Shown: piece after piece, positions 48,001-53,040 of the stretch | Layout: the number at the start of each line of letters is the position of its first letter | Position numbering within the stretch: position 1 is the first letter of the stretch | Source: Lycocorax pyrrhopterus obiensis | Taxonomy: Eukaryota > Chordata > Aves > Passeriformes > Paradisaeidae | Length of the DNA: 64,000 nt | Assembly: GCA_014706295.1 (NCBI GenBank) | Contig: JACSVZ010000007.1 | Span: 54,946,975-55,010,974, forward strand | Direction: 5' to 3' | Program-made: the position numbers and the translations under genes | Notes under the pieces: generated by a model | Databases searched by the model: none | Told to the model about the DNA's origin: nothing | Seen by the model: the letters and a program-made list of their open reading frames with translations, nothing else

Positions 48001-50196
48001 GGTTGTCTTCCAACAATCCTACAGCTGTTTTTATTTTATTTTTTTTTTATTTTGCATGGGTTTTTTTGAAGGCATAAACAAGTCTGATTATTGTAAATGA
48101 TTTCTTCTTTTCCCTTGTGTAAAATCTTTCTTGGTTTTGAATATTTTTTTCCCAGTTGTACTTTCTGTGTTTTGGAAAAAACATGTACTAATACTAGTAC
48201 ATAGGTAAAAATTTAGCCTGAACAGTCTTTCATAACTGTTTTCCATTTTTCAAAAGCTAATTGTATTTACAACATGTCACCACTACTTAAAACTAAAATC
48301 AGTTTTTGAAAAACACATGTAGACAGAATTAATTAATGTCTACTACTGTTGTACTTTGCACAGCTTGAGGAAATAACTGGAGCAGACAGACAATCTATAG
48401 TAATTGAGTTGTCATGCAAAACAAAATACCCTAAAAATAGCTGTATTATACATTCCAGTGAGTAAGCATACATAAAACGTAAGGAATAAATTACAATTGC
48501 AAATTCTAGTGCTTTGTAAAAGAAAAAAAATCTCACTGTTTTCTTTAGAAGAAAACACATTCTGATAAACTGTACATCCCTGTGAAAATTTGTATTTTGA
48601 CTTACTACACGGGAGGGGCAAAGTACAGAGAAGTGAACAAATCAGACTAGATTAACAGGGAAATTGAAGATTCCCTTTAGCACAGACACCTTGTAAATAC
48701 CTGGTTGTGTCTTATAAAAAAACCCTTTGTCTTTATAATTAACCAAATGTAAGTGTACTTCTTAAGGCTATATTTATGTAATTTCAGTTTAATCTGCAAG
48801 TCAAAGCCTCGAGACATAATCGATCCCACCTGGTATGAGAAGCCATATGCATGGAATCAGGTAAGGGTATAAAGATTTTTTTAAAACTTTTTTTTTTGTT
48901 GTTATTTTTTGAGGAGTTTGGGTACTCCAGTACAGTTAGTTTAGATTGTTGAAAGGGAGAACTTCTTTTGGGAGGATGACTTTTTTGGTAATTGAATTTG
49001 AAAATACCATAAGCACTGCAGAGTTAAATATAAAGCATAAGAACTTTTATGTAATCACCAAAGTCTATGATTAGTTGATAGCCTGTTTTTGTAGTCTGTT
49101 TAGTTGTTGGGTGGCTTGTTTTTTAATTTTGTGTATATATATATTTAGTGTTTTCAGGCAGAACTATCCATGGGTTTTGAGAGAGATTGTAAAGGCAACT
49201 TCACATTTGTTGGAAGTTAAAATTTTCTATTCTTTCTATTAAGCAGCTGTAGCTACATTTTCCCGAACGCAGTGCATTTTAGTTTTGTTTTGCGCTGCTG
49301 TGCTTTGAGGTGGCTTTTCCTTTCTAGGCAAGCAGAAATGTAGCTTGTTTTAGAACAGATGTGGTGGGATGAGGCAGGAGGGCAGTTTTCTCAAGACCTG
49401 GGAAGGTTTCATAAGAAAACTCGCCTAGCTTCCTACTCTCTTAGAAATCTCACCTTTCTTTTTATAAGGGCCTCTGCAGGCCACTGGATTTCCTGAAGAA
49501 CAACTAGAGTTTCTTAATTAAAGGGGGTGAGGAATTAGTGAGTCCACGAGTAAAACTGCTACACACACCCTCCCGGTGGCTGTCCCACCCTGCGGCCCAG
49601 AAAGGAGGGGTTTGGTCCCCCTGGTAAAGAGGGACAACAGAGAACAAGCACCAAGGGCAGTTATTTCTAAAAGGCTTTTTTGTAGAGTGTGTTGTGATAT
49701 ACTGCCTTAGGCCAAAGTGTTTCTGTTTTCATATTTCAAATTCAGTTATCCTTGGATTTAGGACGATAATATACTCACTGCTGCTGGTGTTTATCTTTTA
49801 TAACAAGCTAATGTGTAGGCCTTGGATCAGGATTTTCACTGCATCTGAAAAATCCCAGGACATCTTAGATCATAAAATACTACCTGTAATGCTTTGGAAT
49901 TGATTGTGGAACAGTGTTCTGACTCAGGCAAACCACGAGATAAAGCATTTTGTAGCCCTGGCTCTTTTGGTGCAGTGTGTGGCGTGGAACTGAAATTCCT
50001 GTACGATTTAAAACTCGGAACTCAAGACTTTTTCTTAGCTGTGTTATAGAGGAAGACATTAAGAATGCATTCTGACTTTCATCTTGCTTCTTTTGACTAG
50101 GTGGATTCTCAGCGTATTATTGACGAGTCTGAAAAGCAGCATGAAAGAGGGAATTTTGTTTATCAGCTCCACAAGCTTGTTTTGTTGAATGGTTAA
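5943..50196 (+). CDS. TDRD9: TDRD9, ATP-dependent RNA helicase with Tudor domain (34 exons, 5' end missing)
   Basis: Spliced gene, 34 exons in the window (W1-W34, listed separately). All introns are GT-AG, phases agree across every junction, and the exons give 1263 residues ending in TAA at 50194-50196. Residue numbers in the exon entries count from the split glycine at the start of W1. Seen: DEAH-box motifs GATGSGKST (residues 48-56), DEVH (147-150), SAS (180-182), ATNVAESS (motif V) and QRKGRAGR (motif VI), then an OB-fold-like region, a Tudor core with VDYGN (870-874) and a conserved C-terminus. Family knowledge: TDRD9 is the vertebrate spindle-E homologue. It works in germ-cell cytoplasmic granules with PIWI proteins, binding symmetric dimethylarginine through Tudor, in piRNA production and transposon silencing. 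Human TDRD9 is about 1380 residues, so about 120 N-terminal residues and the start codon are not seen. Introns not listed separately show nothing recognisable. Identity is near certain; expression is not visible here. Confidence 0.97.
6497..6718 (+). CDS. TDRD9: TDRD9 exon W2: helicase motifs I and Ia
   Basis: Residues 34-107. It contains Walker A GATGSGKST (48-56), which binds ATP phosphates, and motif Ia TQPRK, which contacts RNA. Acceptor TTGTTTCAG, donor CAG|GTATGA, phase 0 at both ends. Very close to mammalian TDRD9, ending WTLGGFVGYQ. Confidence 0.97.
6719..8723. other. TDRD9 intron W2-W3
   Basis: The stretch 7190-7530 is richer in GC and open for 133 codons on the plus strand, but the flanking exons join directly in homologues and the translation is not recognisable. 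Nothing else is seen. Confidence 0.7.
8724..8846 (+). CDS. TDRD9: TDRD9 exon W3: motif Ib and start of motif II
   Basis: Residues 108-148. It contains YMTTGVLLQ (motif Ib) and ends FIDE, the first half of the DEVH box. The acceptor is TTACTGTTACTAG. The exon begins with Leu-Ser where I expect Val-Gly from mammals. The alternative AG six bases downstream also keeps the frame and would remove both residues. Confidence 0.95.
8847..11174. other. TDRD9 intron W3-W4, with G/T-rich tract
   Basis: Mostly unique AT-rich sequence. A G/T-rich low-complexity tract lies at about 9468-9557. Confidence 0.7.
9468..9557 (+). repeat. G/T-rich low-complexity tract
   Basis: Runs of eight, five and four guanines separated by T-rich spacers, then mixed GGTT and poly-T. 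The plus strand has G-quadruplex-forming potential. Confidence 0.8.
11175..11255 (+). CDS. TDRD9: TDRD9 exon W4: second half of the DEVH box
   Basis: Residues 149-175, starting VHERTEE, which completes DEVH (147-150), the Mg-ATP hydrolysis motif. Acceptor GTCTTCCAG, donor AAG|GTGGGT, phase 0 at both ends. The rest (DFLLLVTRKLL) matches the family closely. Confidence 0.96.
11256..14119. other. TDRD9 intron W4-W5
   Basis: Unique AT-rich sequence with no convincing gene or mobile element. The phrase TATTGGGTCAGACC at about 13138-13151 resembles an old amniote repeat but is too short to classify. Confidence 0.6.
14120..14284 (+). CDS. TDRD9: TDRD9 exon W5: motif III and end of lobe 1
   Basis: Residues 176-230. 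Motif III reads Ser-Ala-Ser (180-182) instead of the usual Ser-Ala-Thr (codon TCC). It continues through ADYFALPV and VEEYYLDDL, both typical of TDRD9. Acceptor TTTTTTTTAACAG, donor CAG|GTATTG. Confidence 0.96.
14285..18621. other. TDRD9 intron W5-W6, the longest complete intron
   Basis: About 4.3 kb of AT-rich sequence. No gene, RNA gene or classifiable repeat was seen. Confidence 0.65.
18622..18725 (+). CDS. TDRD9: TDRD9 exon W6: inter-lobe linker
   Basis: Residues 231-264 plus two bases of Arg265. It contains EPVIEQKMYQVAVSLIQSF, the linker helix before helicase lobe 2. Acceptor TTCTCCAAACAG, donor AG|GTAAGA. Confidence 0.94.
19489..19547 (+). CDS. TDRD9: TDRD9 exon W7: helicase motif IV
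   Basis: Residues 265-284 plus one base of Gly285. The basic stretch RGKKNLSGTLE is followed by SVLVFLPG, the opening strand of the second RecA-like lobe. Human TDRD9 has a few more residues in the variable insert. Acceptor TTTTCTTGTTAG, donor CAG|GTGACT. Confidence 0.93.
19548..22568. other. TDRD9 intron W7-W8
   Basis: Unique sequence apart from a (TTGG)n tract at about 20766-20793 and a T run near 21410-21425. Confidence 0.65.
20766..20793 (+). repeat. (TTGG)n simple repeat
   Basis: About six tandem copies of the tetranucleotide TTGG, preceded by GTGGGGG. Confidence 0.9.
22569..22620 (+). CDS. TDRD9: TDRD9 exon W8: lobe 2, GLGEI segment
   Basis: A 52-base exon for residues 285-301 (GLGEIRYMH...) plus two bases of Arg302. 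It completes the FLPGLGEI motif common to DEAH-box helicases. Acceptor TTTTTCCCTAG, donor AG|GTAAGT. Confidence 0.92.
22681..22718 (+). repeat. 19-bp tandem duplication in a short intron
   Basis: Two adjacent copies of a 19-base unit beginning TGAGTTCTAAGTACATAA; the last base differs. It sits in the 173-base intron between W8 and W9. Confidence 0.85.
22794..22878 (+). CDS. TDRD9: TDRD9 exon W9: lobe 2, YPLHS segment
   Basis: Residues 302-330, from RWQVYPLHS through LEEQSKVF to PGYRK. The family motif PLHS is intact. The following residues (CATLEEQ) differ from the mammalian SVALEEQ. Acceptor TTTTCTTTAG, donor AAA|GTAAAT. Confidence 0.94.
23611..23668 (+). CDS. TDRD9: TDRD9 exon W10: helicase motif V
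   Basis: Residues 331-349 plus one base of Val350. It encodes VILATNVAESSVTVPDVKY, which contains motif V (TNxAESSVT) that couples RNA and ATP binding. Acceptor AAAACTCAG, donor G|GTAAGT. Confidence 0.97.
24227..24331 (+). CDS. TDRD9: TDRD9 exon W11: lobe 2, first half of motif VI
   Basis: Residues 350-384 plus one base of Gly385. It runs VIDFCLTK...TNYQSLRL...WASKT and ends NQRK, which starts motif VI. Acceptor TTCCTTGCAG, donor G|GTAAGA. Confidence 0.96.
24937..25470. mobile_element. Endogenous-retrovirus-type avian repeat fragment
   Basis: The phrases around 'gacagggagatcactta', 'caaaacagactcagcttgggg', 'ggtaatgagaaataaa' and 'ggttcatcacacgttctctct' follow, in order, an abundant avian interspersed repeat that I remember as LTR-retrotransposon-derived. 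This copy is diverged, non-coding and lies in intron W11-W12. The family name, orientation and exact ends are uncertain. Confidence 0.6.
26022..26119 (+). CDS. TDRD9: TDRD9 exon W12: motif VI arginine fingers
   Basis: Residues 385-417, starting GRAGRVSEGYCYRLVH. With the previous exon this makes QRKGRAGR, whose arginines reach the ATP gamma-phosphate. It ends PEKSEPEML. Acceptor TTTTATGTGAAG, donor CTG|GTAAGG. Confidence 0.96.
26398..26529 (+). CDS. TDRD9: TDRD9 exon W13: winged-helix / HA2 start
   Basis: Residues 418-461. It contains CPLGATVLKLKKLDIGEP and ATALSPPSVGDIERT, the winged-helix segment that packs on the helicase lobes in DEAH proteins. Acceptor TTCCCTTCAG, donor GAG|GTAGGC. Confidence 0.96.
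27148..27310 (+). CDS. TDRD9: TDRD9 exon W14: HA2 helical domain
   Basis: Residues 462-515 plus one base of Ala516. It carries the signature DGELTFLG and LGKLIVLGHVFGCLEECLII, the HA2 ratchet-type helical bundle. Acceptor TTTCTCTAG, donor G|GTAACT. The next intron is only 84 bases. Confidence 0.96.
27395..27458 (+). CDS. TDRD9: TDRD9 exon W15: HA2 domain
   Basis: Residues 516-536 plus two bases of Arg537, encoding AAALSLRNFF..PF. It is the conserved HA2 helix that follows the ECLIIA segment. Acceptor TTTTTGTTGTAG, donor AG|GTAGTA. Confidence 0.94.
27947..28010 (+). CDS. TDRD9: TDRD9 exon W16: HA2 domain, SDCIA segment
   Basis: Residues 537-558, RKKMFFAGNSRSDCIAIVNAFR. The SDxxA motif is standard for DEAH-box HA2 domains. 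Acceptor TATTGACAG, donor AGG|GTAAGT. Confidence 0.94.
28011..29492. other. TDRD9 intron W16-W17
   Basis: Unique AT-rich sequence; no feature recognised. Confidence 0.65.
29493..29537 (+). CDS. TDRD9: TDRD9 exon W17: 15-residue exon after HA2
   Basis: Residues 559-573, AWQACKQQGKLRHPM. It matches the W-ACxQxGxLR-P pattern of mammalian TDRD9. Acceptor ATTTTTTCTTAG. The donor ATG|GTTAGT is slightly off consensus, but the frame requires it. Confidence 0.9.
30120..30755 (+). mobile_element. CR1 LINE 3' end, sense orientation
   Basis: It matches the avian CR1 3' region as remembered: 'aaggccagtggcatcctgg', 'gtccagagaagggtaa', 'agtctggagaaaag', 'gtggtggagtcaccatcc', 'gggacatggtttag' and 'cttgatgatctt', ending in ATTCCTATGATTCT. 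It holds the end of the RT reading frame and the 3' untranslated tail, with internal deletions and no intact protein. CR1 copies are usually 5'-truncated like this one. It lies in intron W17-W18, in the same direction as the gene. Confidence 0.95.
31052..31105 (+). CDS. TDRD9: TDRD9 exon W18: 18-residue linker exon
   Basis: Residues 574-591, EELEWGRSNCVHINKIKE, matching the mammalian DELNWGR segment. Acceptor TTCTTTTTCAG, donor GAG|GTAAGA, phase 0 at both ends. Confidence 0.93.
32684..32800 (+). CDS. TDRD9: TDRD9 exon W19: start of the OB-fold region
   Basis: Residues 592-630, starting VAELFHHLKRR. It includes FNMHV and MDQEYVCRQRFILQ, conserved in TDRD9. Acceptor GAATTTCAG, donor CAG|GTAATG. 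Confidence 0.95.
33599..33706 (+). CDS. TDRD9: TDRD9 exon W20: OB-fold region
   Basis: Residues 631-666. VVIAGAFYPNYCTFGK is the start of the OB-fold shared by DEAH-box helicases. It is followed by ELAGKDPKTTV, specific to TDRD9. Acceptor TTGATTTCAG, donor ATG|GTATGT. Confidence 0.96.
33707..35653. other. TDRD9 intron W20-W21
   Basis: Unique sequence. The segment 35019-35390 is open for 123 codons, but the translation is not recognisable and no splice pair suits it. Confidence 0.65.
35654..35754 (+). CDS. TDRD9: TDRD9 exon W21: after the OB-fold start
   Basis: Residues 667-699 plus two bases of Arg700, with PPYGYIYHKQLQSLLRQCGQVKSI. Acceptor TTTTTCTTAACAG, donor AAG|GTAAGT. Confidence 0.95.
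36387..36560 (+). CDS. TDRD9: TDRD9 exon W22: end of the OB-fold region
   Basis: Residues 700-757 plus two bases of Arg758. AFVEFSRNP and LPEVYLAVKMSQLKI match the family; the last third is variable. Acceptor TTTATAAATAG after a long T tract, donor AG|GTAATT. Confidence 0.94.
36799..36807 (+). repeat. Poly-C run in intron W22-W23
   Basis: A run of about nine cytosines in 'gtctcccccccccgc'. Otherwise this intron (36561-37838) holds only a short AT dinucleotide tract at about 37435-37446. Confidence 0.8.
37839..37950 (+). CDS. TDRD9: TDRD9 exon W23: lead-in to the Tudor domain
   Basis: Residues 758-795, RVNVDCQKQTVEPVEISF...RVTE. Only the first half is well conserved. Acceptor CCGTTTTAG, donor GAG|GTAGGA. 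Confidence 0.92.
39294..39506 (+). CDS. TDRD9: TDRD9 exon W24: extended Tudor, first part
   Basis: Residues 796-866. VVEVGHFWGYRTDE opens the extended Tudor fold. CLAPF (841-845) and GYYRAHVLYV supply Tudor beta-strands and an aromatic pair at 852-853. Acceptor TATTTCCAG, donor GAG|GTAATG. Confidence 0.96.
40460..40549 (+). CDS. TDRD9: TDRD9 exon W25: Tudor VDYGN core
   Basis: Residues 867-896. VFFVDYGNRSEVPL holds the hallmark D871-Y872-G873-N874 of Tudor domains that bind methylated arginine. Acceptor TTTTTTACAG, donor CAG|GTAGGG. Confidence 0.97.
41772..42032 (+). CDS. TDRD9: TDRD9 exon W26: extended Tudor, SNase-like part (GC-rich)
   Basis: Residues 897-983, the longest exon seen. It contains FKICKM, FASLVSGCTLLVEV, VLHVDVF and NIRDVLVEE, the staphylococcal-nuclease-like half of the extended Tudor domain. 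It is much richer in GC and CpG than any neighbouring exon. Acceptor TTCTGCTCTAG, donor CAA|GTATGT. Confidence 0.97.
42466..42615 (+). CDS. TDRD9: TDRD9 exon W27: variable linker after Tudor
   Basis: Residues 984-1033. It is charged and weakly conserved (HDLLKELF..., KEEKQ, RQEEKHLIERLL). Position and phase match the mammalian exon beginning QSHEVLKGLF. Acceptor CTTATTGTATAG, donor AAG|GTAACT. Confidence 0.92.
43668..43738 (+). CDS. TDRD9: TDRD9 exon W28: C-terminal region, GPFSPY segment
   Basis: Residues 1034-1056 plus two bases of Arg1057, VTVFGPFSPYQLKCYSLTK. It begins a conserved C-terminal module shared with spindle-E-type proteins. Acceptor CTTTTTTTGAAG, donor AG|GTATGA. Confidence 0.93.
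44092..44201 (+). CDS. TDRD9: TDRD9 exon W29: C-terminal region
   Basis: Residues 1057-1093 plus one base of Gly1094. RESINSIVIHD and QQLLVA match TDRD9. Acceptor TTCCTTCCCCAG, donor G|GTAATG. Confidence 0.93.
44367..44460 (+). CDS. TDRD9: TDRD9 exon W30: C-terminal region, LLSMLFAP segment
   Basis: Residues 1094-1124 plus two bases of Arg1125. GETSLMPPIHGLLALLSML is followed by FAPAIEL, strongly conserved. Acceptor TTGGTGCCAG, donor AG|GTATTT. Confidence 0.95.
45106..45244 (+). CDS. TDRD9: TDRD9 exon W31: C-terminal region, YTGVLCGLGW segment
   Basis: Residues 1125-1171. It contains GKYFTGVLCGLGW and NDMELTFDV, family signatures. Acceptor TTTCTCCTGTAG, donor GAG|GTAAAA. Confidence 0.95.
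46330..46439 (+). CDS. TDRD9: TDRD9 exon W32: C-terminal helical region
   Basis: Residues 1172-1207 plus two bases of Cys1208. INSLRTAMNKLLC and EQVAQLQENICQKLL align with the mammalian segment; the middle is variable. Acceptor GGTGTTTTGCAG, donor TG|GTAAAT. Confidence 0.93.
46440..48787. other. TDRD9 intron W32-W33
   Basis: Unique sequence with one 19-base T run at 47260-47278 and AT-rich patches. No gene was seen. Confidence 0.65.
47260..47278 (+). repeat. Poly-T run
   Basis: Nineteen consecutive thymines. It could be the remnant tail of an antisense retroposed copy, but no matching body was recognised beside it. Confidence 0.9.
48788..48860 (+). CDS. TDRD9: TDRD9 exon W33: near C-terminus
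   Basis: Residues 1208-1232. CKSKPRDII is followed by WYEKPYAWNQ, close to the mammalian WHEKPYEWNQ. Acceptor GTAATTTCAG, donor CAG|GTAAGG. Confidence 0.94.
48861..50100. other. TDRD9 intron W33-W34
   Basis: About 49330-49640 is richer in GC than its surroundings, with a TTTTTATAAGGGC sequence. It could be an old solo LTR, but no family is recognised. Confidence 0.5.
50101..50196 (+). CDS. TDRD9: TDRD9 exon W34: last coding exon and stop
   Basis: Residues 1233-1263 and TAA. It ends YQLHKLVLLNG, matching the human end YQLHKLVVLGT in length and pattern. Acceptor TTTTGACTAG. Confidence 0.95.
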   Translation: MDSQRIIDESEKQHERGNFVYQLHKLVLLNG

Positions 50197-50950
50197 GTAT
50201 TTCTAGAAGACTTTCAGAGGATGAGGTATTACTAGTCTAAAAATTACTTCTGTCTTGTATGCATGTTTTGCAAGATTGTTCCTTAACACGAGTACAAGTG
50301 TACCGAAATACAGTTTGGAAAATGTTCCTGTGTTTCTGAAAAAGCTGAGGTTTGCTGGCCTAGAGTAGACAAGTTTATTCATAAAAGAAACTGATGTAAA
50401 TCAGGATGCAGTTTTCATTTTAATACTTCTGAACAGGTTTATCACAAGGTACATGAAAGATGAAGCAAATCTAGGCTTAGTTGTTCATTTTCTGTCTAAA
50501 AGCTCATAAATTAAGGGGCATGACTTTTTTTTGTCTTTAATTGCAAGTTGCATTTTCCTGTTTTATTTTTTACTAGTTTTTTTTAAAAATATGCAACAAA
50601 GGGGTTTGGGGTTTTCCTTAACCAAGAACTAGAAGTCAGAATACAGTTGATCTAAATTACGTTCTGGTCCAAACTATATCTTCATATACTGGATACAATT
50701 TTTTCATTGATTTTTTTGTACAGCAAAACATAATGTGATTTATTTTCCTGTAAGGCAGAAGAATGCTTTTGATTTACTGATTCAGGGCACTTTGTTTCAT
50801 CCTTTCATCTTATTTTTACCTGGGAGATCTTTATTCCTAAAAATGAGGTCAGTGGTTTCAGAATAAAATGCAGAAATTAAATAAAATGTTTTTGTCTGTT
50901 CCTTTGTGCGGTCATGTTTAATAAAAGCTAAATTTAGTTATTAATGGTAT
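50197..50950 (+). other. TDRD9: Probable TDRD9 3' untranslated region
   Basis: AT-rich, non-coding sequence from the stop codon to a cluster of polyadenylation signals. The end point is inferred from those signals; no transcript data are available. Confidence 0.55.
50862..50925 (+). terminator. Cluster of three AATAAA polyadenylation signals
   Basis: AATAAA occurs at 50862-50867, 50879-50884 and 50920-50925, about 0.7 kb after the TDRD9 stop codon. A TG-containing stretch follows at 50944-50960. This is the most likely transcript end, though AATAAA alone is common by chance in AT-rich DNA. Confidence 0.55.
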
Positions 50951-51010
50951 GTGATTGCATTCAAGAAATACATGAATACAAAAGCAGTATACAGAAGAGT
51001 ATTCATCATT

Positions 51011-51037
51011 TTCAGTGTTCACTCAGTGAACACTGAA
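51011..51037. repeat. Perfect 27-bp palindrome
   Basis: TTCAGTGTTCACT, then a single C, then AGTGAACACTGAA: two perfect 13-base arms. It lies about 90 bases past the last TDRD9 polyadenylation signal. Confidence 0.9.
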
Positions 51038-52453
51038 GGTCATGTAATATCCAGTCACCCTCTGAAGGACAGAGAAACAGTGGTCACCATAAAGAAATGG
51101 CAGATTTTTGCAAAATAAGGAGATGCTTAAAATAAATCATTTTAAGCTGTAATTAAACAGAGGGATGACTGTGTAACAGGCAATTTCAGTGGTTTATTAC
51201 AGCACTGCTTTCTTAGACCCATTTTACTGATCCTTGGGAATTAAAATAGTGAGAGAGGTCTAACAGAAAAATTGCATCTCAAGTGGCTTAGACAAGAGTA
51301 TTTCTCACCAAGTGTTGTACACCAATTAAGTGTTCCTGTTAAACACCTTTGGGGGCAAGTGGAACAGGCAGGATTTCAAATCTTGCTTTGTCTATTAATG
51401 ATGGGAGTTTCTGTATGAAAAGGAAACTTGGCAACACACAAAGGCATGAGAAAAAATAATGGAACTCGTTCCACAGAAGCAGCCCTGATTTTTAATTTTT
51501 TTATTTTGAAACTCTTGTTTCTCCATGTGTGGGTCTGTGTGTGTGACTGTGCTGCCACCAGGTGGGGACTGCTGTGATACGGGATAGAACAGCCCTGAAG
51601 GAAACACGGCATCCTTCCAGTCAGCCTTGCTGGGAGATGTTTATTTGCAGAAGAATAGATACAGTACTAACATTTTAAAAGCAGCTGTTGTTTTATTGTT
51701 TGATTTAGGCTTCAACAGCATTGCAAAGTCACTTGAACAAGTTTAAGGTAAGTAGCTTCAGAATTTCCCCCTCAAAGGGTAATACTATTTTACAGTACTT
51801 GTTTCTCACACTGGAGAAAGAAGTAGTATAAAATAGCGGCTGTGTGGCTGTGGACCTGATACCACTCAGCTTTGTGGCTTTTGGGGGCTACTTCCTTAAG
51901 AAAAAAGGCCATGACTGCGTGTCAAGATTTGCTGTATCTCCAGATGCTCACCAACATTGAGCAGAATGACCATAATTTGTGATTTATGTACTTCTTCATT
52001 AAACTTAAGGTGGAAATATCTGAATCTGTAAATGGTCAGAATAATGCTTGTAAATGCCTGCAGTAGTAATGATAAAGTGACAAACTGTACTGATAGGTGC
52101 TTCTAGAATCTGAAACAATGTGCATTGACTATTATTCCTAAGTCCCCCCACAACTGCAATGACACCTGGCAGCAGTTTTAAATCAAAAGGAGAATTTTTG
52201 CCATTGCATGTAATTAATTTTGGAATTTACTGACATGGACTCTGATGGAAATAAAATACATAAACAGAAGAATGAATTGGAACTCCCAGGACAGCAGATC
52301 CTTCAGTAACTGTTAAAATTGAGGAACTCCCTACCCTACTAAATTCTGGAACTTCAGAAAATATACTGAAAGAATGTTTATTTTTATCCTTGCCCAGGTG
52401 TTTCCTTAGGGCAGGTATATGGATGGAGAATATTGTTCATGAATCCTTTTACA

Positions 52454-53040
52454 GAAAAGTCACCCCTGGTTCCTCGACTGATTCTTGACAGTGCTGCACA
52501 GCACTTGCTCTGTTCTTTCAGGAGAATCACATTGTTACAATGAACAGTGAAAGGGAAAAGGGTGTAACACAGTTGGAAATTTCACCATTCCTTCCCCAGA
52601 AAGTGTGTGTGTGTGTAGGGATTAGGGTGGTTTGAATGAACCCAACTGAGTCCTGCTGAGCCTGTGGCCACTTGCACCATGGCAGCTGTGCTCCCTGCAG
52701 GGAGGGCGAGTGGGGAAATCAAGGTGAGAGTGGATGTCAGTGTGAAGCAATCCATTTCCAGAGAAAACAGGACTGTCCTCTTTTAGCTGTATGGAGTTGT
52801 AGGAGGTACAGGTGAGTGCATGTATGTCCTCTCCATTGCTTTGACCTTTCCTAGCACAGTTGTGCTGCTGTTGGCACCTGAGCTACCTGTTCCGAAAGCT
52901 TGCCCACGGATTTTACAAGAGCTTTTGTTTACAGTGCAAAGAGAAAATTGAGTTACCAGGAAAAGGAAGGCCAGAGATGGAATTTGAGTAATAAAGGGAT
53001 GGTGACTTTATGGGCCACAAGAAGTGCAGTCCCAACAGGT
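52454..53040. repeat. Left arm of a ~580-bp inverted repeat
   Basis: Reverse-complement match to 60462-61040. Aligned by eye there are about 15 substitutions and one 8-base indel. The 300 bases from about 52711 to 53010 hold one difference. A (GT)n tract of the same length sits in both arms. No coding frame is conserved. The arm could be a copy of an unclassified mobile element or a local inverted duplication. Confidence 0.93.

Noticed and set aside
5943..50196. TDRD9 as a processed or decaying pseudogene
   Set aside because: Introns are present, splice sites are intact, and there are no frameshifts or stops in 34 exons.
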